Positions 23,551 to 31,997 of a DNA stretch of 64,000 nt are shown here, one piece after another (within the stretch, counting starts at the first letter, position 1; each line of letters starts with the position of its first letter). Below the pieces are notes generated by a model that saw only the letters and a program-made list of their open reading frames with translations, had not been told where the DNA came from and searched no databases. The stretch comes from Bradyrhizobium paxllaeri. GTDB lineage: Bacteria > Pseudomonadota > Alphaproteobacteria > Rhizobiales > Xanthobacteraceae. The DNA is taken from positions 1,364,001-1,428,000 of the forward strand of contig NZ_CP042968.1 in NCBI RefSeq assembly GCF_001693515.2, in the 5' to 3' direction. Both the position numbers and the translations under genes were made by a program.

Positions 23551-23823
23551 ATGCCGTCACCCCCACTGGACCCTGATGTTGCGGACTTGGCGCCGGATGA
23601 CCCCGTGTTGACGGACTATGACCAGCAACATGTCGTCACCTATCTCCGTCTGTTGGATGCCGACTCCGAGAATGCTGATTGGCGGGAGGTCGCGCGCATC
23701 GTCCTCCACATCGATCCCGACCAGAGCCCGCAGCGAGCGCGTACCGCCTTTGACAGCCATCTGGCTCGCGCCAAATGGATGACACGTCGTGGCTACGGCC
23801 ATTTGCTCCGGCGGTCCCGCTAG
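23551..23823 (+). CDS. small DUF2285-like ICE protein
   Basis: A 90-residue protein: PLDPDVADLAPDDPVLTDYD, then VVTYLRLLDADSENADWREV, IDPDQSPQRARTAF and ESHLARAKWM-like DSHLARAKWMTRRGYGHLLR. I recall this short family next to DUF6499/DUF2285 genes in rhizobial ICEs. The ending (MT-x-x-GY-x-x-LLR) resembles that of DUF2285 proteins (GGYRELLRA), so I call it DUF2285-like without certainty. GAAGGAGTG lies 6 nt before the ATG. The function is unknown; possibly a DNA-binding regulator. Confidence 0.72.
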   Translation: MPSPPLDPDVADLAPDDPVLTDYDQQHVVTYLRLLDADSENADWREVARIVLHIDPDQSPQRARTAFDSHLARAKWMTRRGYGHLLRRSR

Positions 23824-23974
23824 CGAGTCCGAAGGATTGATAGTGACAGGCCCGGAAAATTTCTTTCTGGCGAAATAATTCGCGTAACTAACTGGTGGGA
23901 TACAGTATGCAACCATAAAGGGTCCACATTTGGCGTGTTGCTATGCGGCATTGCTAAGCGTGAGGATCAAGTAC

Positions 23975-24163
23975 ATGCCGAATTTCGATTGGCGCTCGCC
24001 CGAGGCCTATTCAAAAGTGCAAAACGTCGATCTGACGGGCCTCGCCTGGGAATGCCTTCGCCGTAATCCCGAATACCGAAAGCACTATTCCACGCTTGGC
24101 AATCCGCTTAACGCCGCCCCAGCCGAATTCCGGAGGAAATGGGGCCTGACTTTTCGCAGCTGA
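23975..24163 (+). CDS. DUF6499 domain fragment (N-terminal part)
   Basis: A 62-residue DUF6499 domain (MPNFDWRSPEAYSKVQN, LAWECLRRNPEYRKHYSTL, FRRKWGLTFRS). In rhizobial ICEs this domain normally forms the N-terminus of a ~250-residue protein whose C-terminus is DUF2285. Here the frame stops at TGA 24161, while the next frame, from about 24162, reads DPQKACYEQNVFWAPEALPT, the usual linker (VFW-x-P-E). One extra base near 24155-24162 therefore split an ancestral DUF6499-DUF2285 gene. The 62-residue product is expressible from ATG 23975 (an upstream in-frame start at 23930 is less likely). Confidence 0.78.
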   Translation: MPNFDWRSPEAYSKVQNVDLTGLAWECLRRNPEYRKHYSTLGNPLNAAPAEFRRKWGLTFRS

Positions 24164-24224
24164 TCCACAAAAGGCCTGTTACGAGCAGAATGTCTTTTGG
24201 GCGCCTGAAGCGCTGCCGACCGTT

Positions 24225-24737
24225 TTGTCGGTGACCACTTCGTCGCAGGCTTCTGCTCAACCGGTCTCGCTTGATTTCACAAGTTTGCCCAATGGCGAAC
24301 TGCGGCTAAGCGCGGACGGATGGCACGCCGTGCTGTGGTCGGGCGGCGCAACCCATCGCATGTGGTTGAAGACGTTGCCCGTCGTGGGCGTGGCGCACGC
24401 GATAGAGTTGCCAATGGACTCCTCGTTTGAGCTGCGGTCCCAGGCAGCCCAATCGCTGTGGCGCGCCATGAGCGGCCGTTCTCCCCGTCCGCCGCTCTCG
24501 GAGCACTCACGCCGGCGTCAGCAGATGACCCTTGTCTTGCGTGCGCTGGACGGACGCAATGAGGGGCAAACCTATCGCGCGATCGCCGAAGGCCTCTTTG
24601 GCAAGAAGCAGATTCCGGAGCGCGCCTGGAAGACCCATGACCTGCGCAACCGTACCATCCGCCTCGTGAAGCGCGGCCTCGCCCTAATGCGCGGCGGCTA
24701 CCGCGAACTCTTGCGCGCGAGACGAAAGGGCAAATAG
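24225..24737 (+). CDS. DUF2285 domain fragment (C-terminal part)
   Basis: C-terminal part of the split DUF6499-DUF2285 protein. The DUF2285 core is RRRQQMTLVLRALDGRNEGQ, TYRAIAEGLFGKKQIPE, WKTHDLRNRTIRLVKRGLAL and MRGGYRELLRARRKGK, a likely helix-turn-helix DNA-binding unit. The first start codon available in this frame is a TTG at 24225 with no good ribosome binding site. Homologous sequence continues upstream to 24162, so this half is probably not made unless frameshifting occurs. Family members are linked to replication and transfer genes of ICEs. Confidence 0.72.
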   Translation: MSVTTSSQASAQPVSLDFTSLPNGELRLSADGWHAVLWSGGATHRMWLKTLPVVGVAHAIELPMDSSFELRSQAAQSLWRAMSGRSPRPPLSEHSRRRQQMTLVLRALDGRNEGQTYRAIAEGLFGKKQIPERAWKTHDLRNRTIRLVKRGLALMRGGYRELLRARRKGK

Positions 24738-24866
24738 GCATGTCTAGGGGTATCGAAAATCGGCCCCCCGATCTTCGGCATCCCCCCGCGACGGAATGCT
24801 CCTCCATGATCACCGCATGCACGCTGTCACCGCAGCGCTAGCGCGATCCCTTCATGGAGCCCTCAA

Positions 24867-25148
24867 ATGCCTGATCCCATGGCCGGTCTGCCGCCACGCT
24901 TCCTGCGAACGCCGGAGGCCGCGCGGTACCTCGGACTGTCCGGTCGCACCCTGGAAAAACACCGCACCTACGGGACCGGACCGACCTATCGGAAGATCGG
25001 TGGCCGCGTCGTATATGCGCTCGATGATCTGAAGGCCTGGGCCGATCTCGGTGCCAAGACATCGACGTCCGACCCCGGTAAGGGGACGGTCCTGCCTGCG
25101 AAGAAGCATCCGGCGCTGCGCCCCTATGCCGGCCAGGAACGTCGCTGA
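24867..25148 (+). CDS. excisionase/AlpA-like HTH protein
   Basis: A 93-residue winged-helix protein of the HTH_17 / MerR-like excisionase group: RFLRTPEAARYLGLSGRTLE, KHRTYGTGPTYRKIGGRVVY and ALDDLKAWADLG. The C-terminal tail is Lys/Pro-rich. Its stop overlaps the RepA start (TGATG), so the two are coupled. In rhizobial ICEs this gene routinely precedes the RepA-like gene and may act as excision/replication activator. The start could also be ATG 24879. Confidence 0.85.
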   Translation: MPDPMAGLPPRFLRTPEAARYLGLSGRTLEKHRTYGTGPTYRKIGGRVVYALDDLKAWADLGAKTSTSDPGKGTVLPAKKHPALRPYAGQERR

Positions 25149-26029
25149 TGCGGCACAAATTACGATCCGAGCGCAATCAGCTTGAGCTGTTTCGCGCATT
25201 GCCAGGCGACCTCGCACCGCGCGATGCGCAGGACCTGATGGCCTATCCATTCTTTTCACTGGCCAAGTCGAAGCGCAGCGTACCCATCGATTTCCGGGCG
25301 GGAGGCATTTCCATTCGCGTCGAGCCGGTGCCGGAACACGGCATGGCAACGATTTGGGATGCTGACGTCCTGATCTGGGCAGCCTCGCAAATTGTCGAGG
25401 CGCGCGACGCCGGGCTGAAGACCTCGCGTCTGATGGCGGCAACGCCGCACGAAATTCTGACCTTCGTTGGCCGCGGCACCAGCGTGCGCGACTATGATCG
25501 CCTCAAGGCGGGTCTGGATCGGCTGCAGTCAACCTCGGTGCTGACATCGATCCGGCAGCCCGCTGAACGACGGCGGCATCGCTTCTCCTGGATCAACGAA
25601 TGGAAGGAGACGGCGGATGCCAATGGACGCCCCATGGGGCTCGAACTGATTCTGCCGGACTGGTTCTACGCTGGCGTTCGCAATGACGCGCTCGTGCTGA
25701 CAATCGACCGGGCTTATTTCGGTTTAACCGGCGGACTTGAGCGTTGGCTTTACCGGCTTGTTCGCAAGCACGGCGGCCGCCAGCAGGGTGGTTGGAGTTT
25801 TGATTTCCTGCACCTTCACGCCAAGTCCGGCAGCCTCTCGCCCCTCAAACACTTTGCCTTTGATCTGCGCGAAATCGTCCGCCGGCAAACCTTGCCTGGC
25901 TATCAGCTCGTGATCACGCGCGAGCGAGACGGTGTCGAACGTTTGAACTTTACGCCCCATTGCACCGATCCACTAGCGGAACGGCTTCGCAAGCGAGGTC
26001 TCGCACTTCAGGCTGGAGATAAGCTGTGA
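25148..26029 (+). CDS. repA: RepA-type replication initiator protein
   Basis: A 293-residue replication initiator of the RPA (replication initiator protein A) family. Segments include RSERNQLELFRALPGDLAPR, DLMAYPFFSLAKSKRSVPID, MATIWDADVLIWAASQIVEA, PHEILTFVGRGTSVRDYDRL, LPDWFYAGVRNDALVLTIDR and YFGLTGGLERWLYRLVRKH. These proteins are winged-helix initiators that bind iterons. Consistently, three 18-bp iterons begin 6 bases after the stop and a DnaA box follows. Coupling to the excisionase-like gene suggests that the ICE replicates after excision. Confidence 0.88.
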   Translation: MRHKLRSERNQLELFRALPGDLAPRDAQDLMAYPFFSLAKSKRSVPIDFRAGGISIRVEPVPEHGMATIWDADVLIWAASQIVEARDAGLKTSRLMAATPHEILTFVGRGTSVRDYDRLKAGLDRLQSTSVLTSIRQPAERRRHRFSWINEWKETADANGRPMGLELILPDWFYAGVRNDALVLTIDRAYFGLTGGLERWLYRLVRKHGGRQQGGWSFDFLHLHAKSGSLSPLKHFAFDLREIVRRQTLPGYQLVITRERDGVERLNFTPHCTDPLAERLRKRGLALQAGDKL

Positions 26030-26034
26030 ATCAA

Positions 26035-26099
26035 CTCGTGCTATCGGGGACCACAACACTCGTGCCATCGGGGACCGGATGCTCGTGCTATCGGGGACC
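26035..26099 (+). repeat. three 18-bp iterons
   Basis: CTCGTGCTATCGGGGACC at 26035 and 26082, and a one-base variant CTCGTGCCATCGGGGACC at 26059. Start-to-start spacing is 24 and 23 bp, about two helical turns, as in plasmid replication iterons. Confidence 0.88.
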
Positions 26100-26213
26100 G
26101 GAATCGGTTTTAAGCGCTTGTAATCAGGCGCGTTCGAGCCGCCGTAACTTTACTAACCAGAAATCCTTTGGATTTCTTCTAACGGACCACGCCGTTTTCC
26201 TGGCTGTGCATAA
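26035..26213. other. candidate replication origin (oriV) of the ICE
   Basis: The iterons are followed by an AT-richer stretch (26130-26190, including the inverted repeat AAATCC-ttt-GGATTT) and a DnaA box TGTGCATAA at 26205-26213, an exact match to TTATNCACA on the minus strand. Iterons, AT-rich segment and DnaA box directly behind repA make a standard theta-type origin layout. Confidence 0.65.
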
Positions 26214-26273
26214 CCACCGCGGTCAGCGTGTGGGCGTGCAAACGTTTGGCCTCCGAGCAGACGGAGGAGGCGC

Positions 26274-26738
26274 ATGAGCGATCTCACGCAGGTCGAGCTT
26301 CTCTGGCTTGAAAAGCGTATCGAGAACCGAATTCGCTTCGGTCGCGTCGCCGAGGAGCGAATTCTCGATCGCCGCAGGCGCGTCCTGTCGTTCGCGCCCG
26401 GCAGCATCTTCGCGTTTGTCCGCTGGATGTCGAACGATTTTGGAACGGTCGTTTCACGGATCGACATCTTGCGGGCGGTCGCAACCGGCCAGCGCTGCTC
26501 GACTGTCCCTTATGTCAAACCAGGCGGAGAGAGCCTTTTGCGCCTGTCAGGCTGGTCCAAGGTCGAACACGTGCTGCAGTTGATCGATGCCATCGAGGCG
26601 CTCGGCATTGATCCTGCCGACGCCGCGCCCGACTATTGGCATCATGCTCACAATCGCCTGTCCGTCAACGAATCGCCCCGCGGCTACACAAAGTCACGCC
26701 ATCAAGCCTGGCTTCATCGGCGACGGGTCGCACCGTGA
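26274..26738 (+). CDS. DUF2840 family protein
   Basis: A 154-residue DUF2840 protein: MSDLTQVELLWLEKRIENRI, RFGRVAEERILDRRRRVLSF, APGSIFAFVRW, GTVVSRIDILRAV, IDAIEALGIDPADAAPDYWH and HNRLSVNE. This family is confined to trb-type conjugative elements and always sits just before traF, as here. GGAGG lies 6 nt before the ATG. It ends in an overlap with the TraF start (GTGA). The function is unknown, but its fixed position argues for a role in mating-pair formation. Confidence 0.9.
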   Translation: MSDLTQVELLWLEKRIENRIRFGRVAEERILDRRRRVLSFAPGSIFAFVRWMSNDFGTVVSRIDILRAVATGQRCSTVPYVKPGGESLLRLSGWSKVEHVLQLIDAIEALGIDPADAAPDYWHHAHNRLSVNESPRGYTKSRHQAWLHRRRVAP

Positions 26739-27247
26739 CGCCTCGGACCCGAACAATCCCAATGGCAATTGGCGCAGTTGCCATTCTCGCTGGGACGATC
26801 GTCGGACGGCCATCGCCAATCTACATCTGGAACAGTTCTGCGAGCGTTCCTGTCGGCCTCTATCGCGTGCGGCCTGCAGGCAGCCACTACGTCACGGAGT
26901 TGGTCGCCGTTTGGCCGCCGGCTCCGCTGGCAAGCTATCTTGACCTGAACGGCTATCTGCCAACCGGTGTTCCGATGTTGAAACGCGTGCTGGCGCGGCA
27001 GGGACAAACCGTGTGCAGAACCGGGAGCAGCATTACAGTCGATGGTATCGCGGTGGGCGAGGCGCAGGAGCGCGACAGTCGCGGTCGGACATTGCCGGAG
27101 TGGGAGGGGTGTCGCGTCATTGGGGAAGGGGAGCTCTTTCTCATGAACTGGCAATCTGCGGAATCTTTCGACGGGCGCTACTTCGGAATAACACCGGCGG
27201 CGGCTGTCATCGGTCAAGTAGTTCCCGTGTGGACATGGGAAGATTAA
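26735..27247 (+). CDS. traF: TraF conjugal-transfer S26 peptidase
   Basis: Signal-peptidase-like (S26) protease of 170 residues that matures and cyclises the TrbC pilin. An N-terminal membrane anchor spans about residues 10-24 (MAIGAVAILAGTIVG). The catalytic Ser is S37 in SASVPVGLY and the general-base Lys is K83 in MLKRVLARQGQTV. GELFLMNWQSAESFDGRYFG is the typical C-terminal box. GTG 26735 overlaps the DUF2840 stop (GTGA), which decides the start. Together with the trb genes downstream this shows a P-type conjugation system. Confidence 0.92.
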   Translation: MTPRTRTIPMAIGAVAILAGTIVGRPSPIYIWNSSASVPVGLYRVRPAGSHYVTELVAVWPPAPLASYLDLNGYLPTGVPMLKRVLARQGQTVCRTGSSITVDGIAVGEAQERDSRGRTLPEWEGCRVIGEGELFLMNWQSAESFDGRYFGITPAAAVIGQVVPVWTWED

Positions 27248-27913
27248 CCGTGCGTTCCGCGTGCACTCAATCTGCCATTCCTCTGTTCGAACGGGGGCGG
27301 CACCATTCCTCCGTCCCGACCATCATCGTCAAAGCCACCGCGCACAGCGGCCGTCCAGGGCGGCCGAACGGCCGGCGCGAAGCAGCTTTACCCTGGATGG
27401 CCTCGAGCACGGTGGCATGCTCGTCCCTTGTTGGGATTGCCGTTTGCGCTCCTGTGGCGGCTCTCCTCGTGGAGCTTAGCGTGCGCGCACAGACCGTGCC
27501 GCGTCTCGCAGCTATTCATCGGTTCGCCATTCATTCATCTGGCCTCCGACCGCTCTGCCGTACCGGCGCGTTGGATAGACCGCGATATCAACGTGCTGAT
27601 GGCCTACGGGCGATGCCTTCGGCCCGCGCTCTACTCGTCGCTTCGCTCCTCACCGAGCCACCCTACGGGTGTCTCGGCCCTTCGGGTAACGATCGCTATC
27701 GCAAACGCTCGCTTCCCTCGCAAACAGTGGGGCTTCGCAGGTCAACTGAGGACGGCAAGGGAAAAGCGCCGCCTTCGGCAGGGCGCATGTGGTTGGCGGG
27801 GTTGACGTTTTACCAGGCATCGGGAATAGCCAAGCCGTCGCTCCATTGCAAATCATCAGCGAAATCAATGCGGCGAGAGCCGTCGGCGAGCAACAGCTCG
27901 CGGAGAGACGATC
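27248..27913. other. gene-poor region upstream of relaxase; candidate oriT area
   Basis: About 660 bases without a convincing gene. In related ICEs a lytic transglycosylase gene often lies here; no such sequence is recognisable. A short stretch before the relaxase (about 27790-27915) reads VDVLPGIGNSQAVAPLQ then AARAVGEQQLAERRS and ends at TGA 27913-27915; it may be the tail of a decayed gene. CGGCCG-containing inverted repeats occur at about 27345-27380. The origin of transfer commonly lies near the relaxase gene, so it could be here, but no nic site was identified. Confidence 0.35.
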
Positions 27914-29668
27914 GTGAGTGGGCAAGACAATGATCTTCGCGTTCGTCCTGGCCGCATCCGCGACGGCGGACGTAGTCCCTCACGTCCGAAGAGCTTTGTT
28001 GGCCAGGTCATGCGGGCGGCCAAGAAGGCCGGTCATGTCGGCGACGCTTTCGGCTGGGGCACGGGCGGCGCGAGCCGGTCGCGCTTCGGGCGAGGCCGGC
28101 GCGCAGCGCTCTCCTTGTCCCTCCGCTCGACCTCGCGACGGGTGGTGATGAAGGCGCGCGTGGTCCGTCATCGGGGCACGCGCTTCCGCTCGGCGCCGCT
28201 GTCCAAGCACATCACCTATTTGAAGCGAGATGGCGTGACGCGGGACGGCGCCGATACGCGGATGTTCGATGCGGCTTCGGATACAGCGGATGAGAGTGCG
28301 TTCGCCGAGCGTTGCAAGGATGACCGGCACCATTTTCGATTTATTATTTCTCCGGAGGATGCCGCCGAGCTCGGCGATCTCCGCGCCTTCACACGCGAGC
28401 TGATGTCCGACGTCGCACGGGATCTCGGAACCAAACTGGACTGGATCGCGGTCGACCATTGGAACACAGACAATCCGCATATCCATGTTCTGATCCGCGG
28501 CCGCGCAGAGGACGGCCGGGATCTCGTCATCAGCCGGGATTATATCAGCCGCGGGTTTCGGGATCGGGCCGCCGAGCGCGTTGCCCTTGAGCTTGGGCCG
28601 CGTAGCGAGCGGGATATCCAGTCTGCCCTGGAAAGAGAGGTCGAGGCAGAACGTTGGACGAGCCTCGATCGGGCGTTGCGTATTGCCGCCGACGAGGGCG
28701 CCGGCGTCGCGGACCTTCGCCCCAGTGCGTCGGGAGAAGACCCCGAACTCCGTCGCCTGATGGTCGGGCGGGCCGCCAAACTCGAACGTTTCGGCCTTGC
28801 CGAGCAGATTGCACCGGGCTGCTGGACCTTCAAACCCGGTATCGAGGACAAGCTGCGTGAACTCTCAGTTCGTGGCGACATCATCAAAACGATGCATCGG
28901 GCGATGGGCGGCTTCGGTCGCGAGCCGGACGTATCCGGCTTTGCCCTGCACGGCGATGCGCCGGCCGATGGGGTGCTCGGTCGTCTCATCGAGCGCGGAC
29001 TGCATGATGAACTGAAGGGCTTGGCCTACGCGGTCGTCGAGGGTATCGATGGACGAACGCATCATCTCAGGTTCATCGATATCGAAATGACTGGTGACGC
29101 CGCGCCCGGTGCGATCGTGGAGACGCGGAGTTACGACGATGCTCAGGGCCGCAAGCGGCTCTCGCTCGCAACGCGGTCCGATCTCAATGTCGAAGCGCAG
29201 GTAACGGCGCCGGGCGCAACCTGGCTTGATCGGCAGTTGCTCGCACGGGATACGGTCGTGGCGAACGGCGGTTTCGGATCAGAAGTGCGCAATGCCATGG
29301 ACCGCAGGGTCGACCATCTCGCGGCCGAAAGCCTTGTGCGCCGGCAGGGGGCAAGGGTCATCTTTGCCCGCGATCTCCTCAAAACGCTAAGACAGCGAGA
29401 GCTGGACGCGGCGGTCGCGAGACTCGCGGCCCAGACGGGGTTATCTCACAATCCTTCGTCGGAGGGCGAACGCATCGTGGGCGTCTATCGCCGGCGCATA
29501 ACGCTTGCGTCAGGCAGGTTTGCCATGATTGACGACGGGCTTGGATTCCAACTCGTGCCCTGGCGGCCAGCGTTGGAGCAGCATCTCGATCGACAGGTCT
29601 CCGGCGTCGCGACAAGTGGGGGCGGAGTGACCTGGAGCATTGGAAGGAAAATTGGGTTGGGAATCTGA
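27914..29668 (+). CDS. DUF3363 / VirD2-like relaxase
   Basis: A 584-residue relaxase of the DUF3363 family, which nicks oriT and pilots the strand into the recipient. The N-terminal ~90 residues are basic. The relaxase domain shows SKHITYLKRDGVTRDG, DRHHFRFIISPEDAAEL, LDWIAVDHWNTDNPHIH (the HUH-like metal site, about residues 178-192) and then IRGRAEDGRDLVISRDYIS. The DUF3363 C-terminal part has RTHHLRFIDIE and YRRRITLASGRFAMIDDGLG. It is followed at 29.9 kb by a CopG protein. The start is uncertain over a few codons. Its DNA target is presumably within the two gene-poor flanks. Confidence 0.9.
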   Translation: MSGQDNDLRVRPGRIRDGGRSPSRPKSFVGQVMRAAKKAGHVGDAFGWGTGGASRSRFGRGRRAALSLSLRSTSRRVVMKARVVRHRGTRFRSAPLSKHITYLKRDGVTRDGADTRMFDAASDTADESAFAERCKDDRHHFRFIISPEDAAELGDLRAFTRELMSDVARDLGTKLDWIAVDHWNTDNPHIHVLIRGRAEDGRDLVISRDYISRGFRDRAAERVALELGPRSERDIQSALEREVEAERWTSLDRALRIAADEGAGVADLRPSASGEDPELRRLMVGRAAKLERFGLAEQIAPGCWTFKPGIEDKLRELSVRGDIIKTMHRAMGGFGREPDVSGFALHGDAPADGVLGRLIERGLHDELKGLAYAVVEGIDGRTHHLRFIDIEMTGDAAPGAIVETRSYDDAQGRKRLSLATRSDLNVEAQVTAPGATWLDRQLLARDTVVANGGFGSEVRNAMDRRVDHLAAESLVRRQGARVIFARDLLKTLRQRELDAAVARLAAQTGLSHNPSSEGERIVGVYRRRITLASGRFAMIDDGLGFQLVPWRPALEQHLDRQVSGVATSGGGVTWSIGRKIGLGI

Positions 29669-29908
29669 TTGGCGGACTGCCCGGCACTTCCGCGCCATGT
29701 CGCACCTCGCGCCCGCCGCCAGGTGCCATGCAATCTCGAGCGGCTTTTTTCTACGCCGATCTATCCGAACGCACGACGGTTGCGATTGAGCAGTTGCTCG
29801 GGGACCGTGAGTAGCCCTTTTGTTCAGCGCGTCGGGTGTAGTTGATCGGCACCATTCCGCTGTTTCAGACGCGCACTGCAGGAAATCAGGCTATCAAAAG
29901 GTCCAACG

Positions 29909-30487
29909 ATGAAGCCCAGAATTGGCGTCTATCTTTCGGAGCAGATGGCCGCGCGGCTAGCGGCAGCCGCCAAGCGTCCCGGCGCCAGCAAGTCGGCGCT
30001 CGTTGAGGCCGCCCTTGCTCAGTTCTTCGGTTCAGACGACGATAGCGATAATCTCCCGGTAGATCGCCGCCTTTCGCTTATGAGCCGCCAGCTCGAACAG
30101 CTCGATCGGGATCTTAGGGTTGTCAACGAGAGTGTCGCGCTGCAGGCTCGATACCAGCTTGCGGTGACGCCGCCGCTACCGGCAGCAGCTCTGCGAGCCG
30201 CGTGTGCGCTAGGGTCGGAGCGGTTCGATGAATTTGCCACACAGGTTTGGCGGCGCGTTCAGTCGGGGACTTCGCTCGTGCATGAGACGGTGGATCGGCT
30301 CGGCCACAAGAGAGGTACTCTCGCTGACGGTTTTGGGAAGGGAGTGGCAAAGACTTCTTCGCCAGTTCACGAGCCAGATCTCCGCACGTCAAACCCGGTT
30401 GGCATCGAAGTAGAGCACTCCACTGCCGTCCGGGAGGGCGGCAGCCTGTTCAACTTTCCAGGGAAGGCGGGACTGCCTCTGCACTAG
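29909..30487 (+). CDS. CopG/RHH regulator with altered C-terminus
   Basis: Ribbon-helix-helix (CopG) regulator: MKPRIGVYLSEQMAARLAAA, KRPGASKSALVEAALAQFF, then LEQLDRDLRVVNESVALQAR and QLAVTPPLPAAALRAACALG. The family body normally ends shortly after VHETVDRL, at about 145 residues. Here the frame runs on for about 45 residues of atypical sequence (GHKRGTLADGFGKG...). Directly after it begins an MFS transporter gene without a normal start. I infer that an insertion replaced the original 3' end at about 30300-30490. In related ICEs this CopG gene lies directly before traG. Confidence 0.82.
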   Translation: MKPRIGVYLSEQMAARLAAAAKRPGASKSALVEAALAQFFGSDDDSDNLPVDRRLSLMSRQLEQLDRDLRVVNESVALQARYQLAVTPPLPAAALRAACALGSERFDEFATQVWRRVQSGTSLVHETVDRLGHKRGTLADGFGKGVAKTSSPVHEPDLRTSNPVGIEVEHSTAVREGGSLFNFPGKAGLPLH

Positions 30488-30617
30488 ACCTGTTGCGAAG
30501 CAGACAATTGCTCACGAAGAATCGGTCGAACAGCCACTACGGTCCCGACTGTCCAGCCATGCGACTCGACGCCGACGTGTCGGCGGCTGGACTGAAAACT
30601 GGCACCTGATTCTGCGG

Positions 30618-31997
30618 GTGTTTCTGCCGTTCGTTGCCGCTTATTATCTCTCATTTCTATTCCGGACTATCAATGCGACGGTCGCTGGCTCTTTGACATC
30701 GGAATTTGGCCTCAGCGCTGGCGATCTTGGTCTACTGACGTCTGTTTACTACCTGACTTTTGCGGCTGCCCAGATTCCGATCGGCATCTTGTTGGACCGA
30801 TATGGTCCGGGGCGGATCCAAAGTGCCGTGATGATTGCCGCAGCTCTGGGCGCGGCGCTATTTGCCGTCTCGGATAATTTTTGGCTGCTCCTCGGCGGCC
30901 GAGCGCTGATCGGTCTTGGTGTCGCCGCGTCATTGACGGCCGGCTTGAAAGCCCTCGTGCTCTGGTTTCCCAGCGAACGTGTCCCGCTGCTCAACGGCCT
31001 GATGATCATGTTGGGGGCCTTGGGCGCACTGACGGCAACTTTGCCTGCGGAGGTCCTGCTGGTTTCGGCGGGTTGGCGAGCATTGTTTGCGCTGCTCGCG
31101 ATTGTCTCGGCCGGCTGCGCTCTTGTCATCTATCTTGCTGTCCCAGAGGTGCCAGCACCTATATCGGTGGCAGGCGAACCAAATAGCCTAAGGATGGTTT
31201 ATGCCGACCGACGCTTCTGGCGCCTGGCTCCGCTTTCAGCCGCCTGTATCGGGACGGCATGGGCGTTGCAGGGACTGTGGGCGGCGCCATGGCTCAGCGA
31301 TGTCGAGCGCCTCGACCGCTCGGGACTACTCTGGCATTTGCTCATCATGGCAATCGCATTGAGTTTGGGCGGGCTTCTGTGGGGCGTTGCGGTCGATCGG
31401 GCGCGTCGACGTGGCGTTGGACCGCGGCCGCTGTTGGGCCTTGTCGCGACGATGTTCATCGCGGCTCAATTGGCATTGATTTTGCGATTGCCGCTCCCGT
31501 CGTATGTCCCATGGATCTTCGTGGCGGCAGTCGGCGCTGGGACTGTCCTCAGTTACGCGATCCTAGCCGAGTATTTCCCTAAAGAGCTGGCGGGTAGAGC
31601 CAATGCAGCGCTGAACGTCTTCCACATCGGTAGCGCGTTTGTCGTGCAATATATGACGGGGTTAGTGGTTCAGCTCTGGCCTCCCATAGATGGGCACTAC
31701 CCTGAAGTCGCTTACCAAGCGGCATTTGCTTTCAACGTAGGGCTTCAGATCGTGGCTGGCATCTGGTTTGCCGCACCAATCTGCTCGCCCGGATATCCGA
31801 AAATACTCGCAGCCTGCAAGATGGCTTGTCCGCGGATTACGGAGTCACTTGATATTCGATGCCATGTCCGCAACCAGAATACTTTGGGGCCAGATCGCCT
31901 GCGTCTTGACCGTCGTGCTCATTACGATGTGGGTCGCGACGCAATGGACGGCATGGCGTCTCGGCTATCAGCCGCAACTCGGACACCCCTGGTTTGA
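30618..31997 (+). CDS. MFS transporter, probable insertion into the ICE
   Basis: Major-facilitator transporter with 12 predicted TM helices: VFLPFVAAYYLSFLFRTINA, the motif-A-like ILLDRYGPGRIQ, and WLLLGGRALIGLGVAASLTA. It resembles the CynX/NarK-type branch; the substrate is unknown. Homologous sequence seems to begin upstream of the GTG at 30618 (RRRRVGGWTENWHLILR), but no ATG, GTG or TTG exists there. At the 3' end, after the last TM (GLQIVAGIWFAAP, about residue 392), the frame continues ~65 codons out of family and overlaps traG by 134 bases. Both ends therefore look like recombination junctions. It interrupts the usual copG-traG linkage. Confidence 0.78.
   Translation: MFLPFVAAYYLSFLFRTINATVAGSLTSEFGLSAGDLGLLTSVYYLTFAAAQIPIGILLDRYGPGRIQSAVMIAAALGAALFAVSDNFWLLLGGRALIGLGVAASLTAGLKALVLWFPSERVPLLNGLMIMLGALGALTATLPAEVLLVSAGWRALFALLAIVSAGCALVIYLAVPEVPAPISVAGEPNSLRMVYADRRFWRLAPLSAACIGTAWALQGLWAAPWLSDVERLDRSGLLWHLLIMAIALSLGGLLWGVAVDRARRRGVGPRPLLGLVATMFIAAQLALILRLPLPSYVPWIFVAAVGAGTVLSYAILAEYFPKELAGRANAALNVFHIGSAFVVQYMTGLVVQLWPPIDGHYPEVAYQAAFAFNVGLQIVAGIWFAAPICSPGYPKILAACKMACPRITESLDIRCHVRNQNTLGPDRLRLDRRAHYDVGRDAMDGMASRLSAATRTPLV

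Noticed and set aside
27013..27933. 306-codon plus-strand frame across traF and the gap
   Set aside because: Overlaps traF in another frame and lacks the lytic transglycosylase motifs expected at this place.
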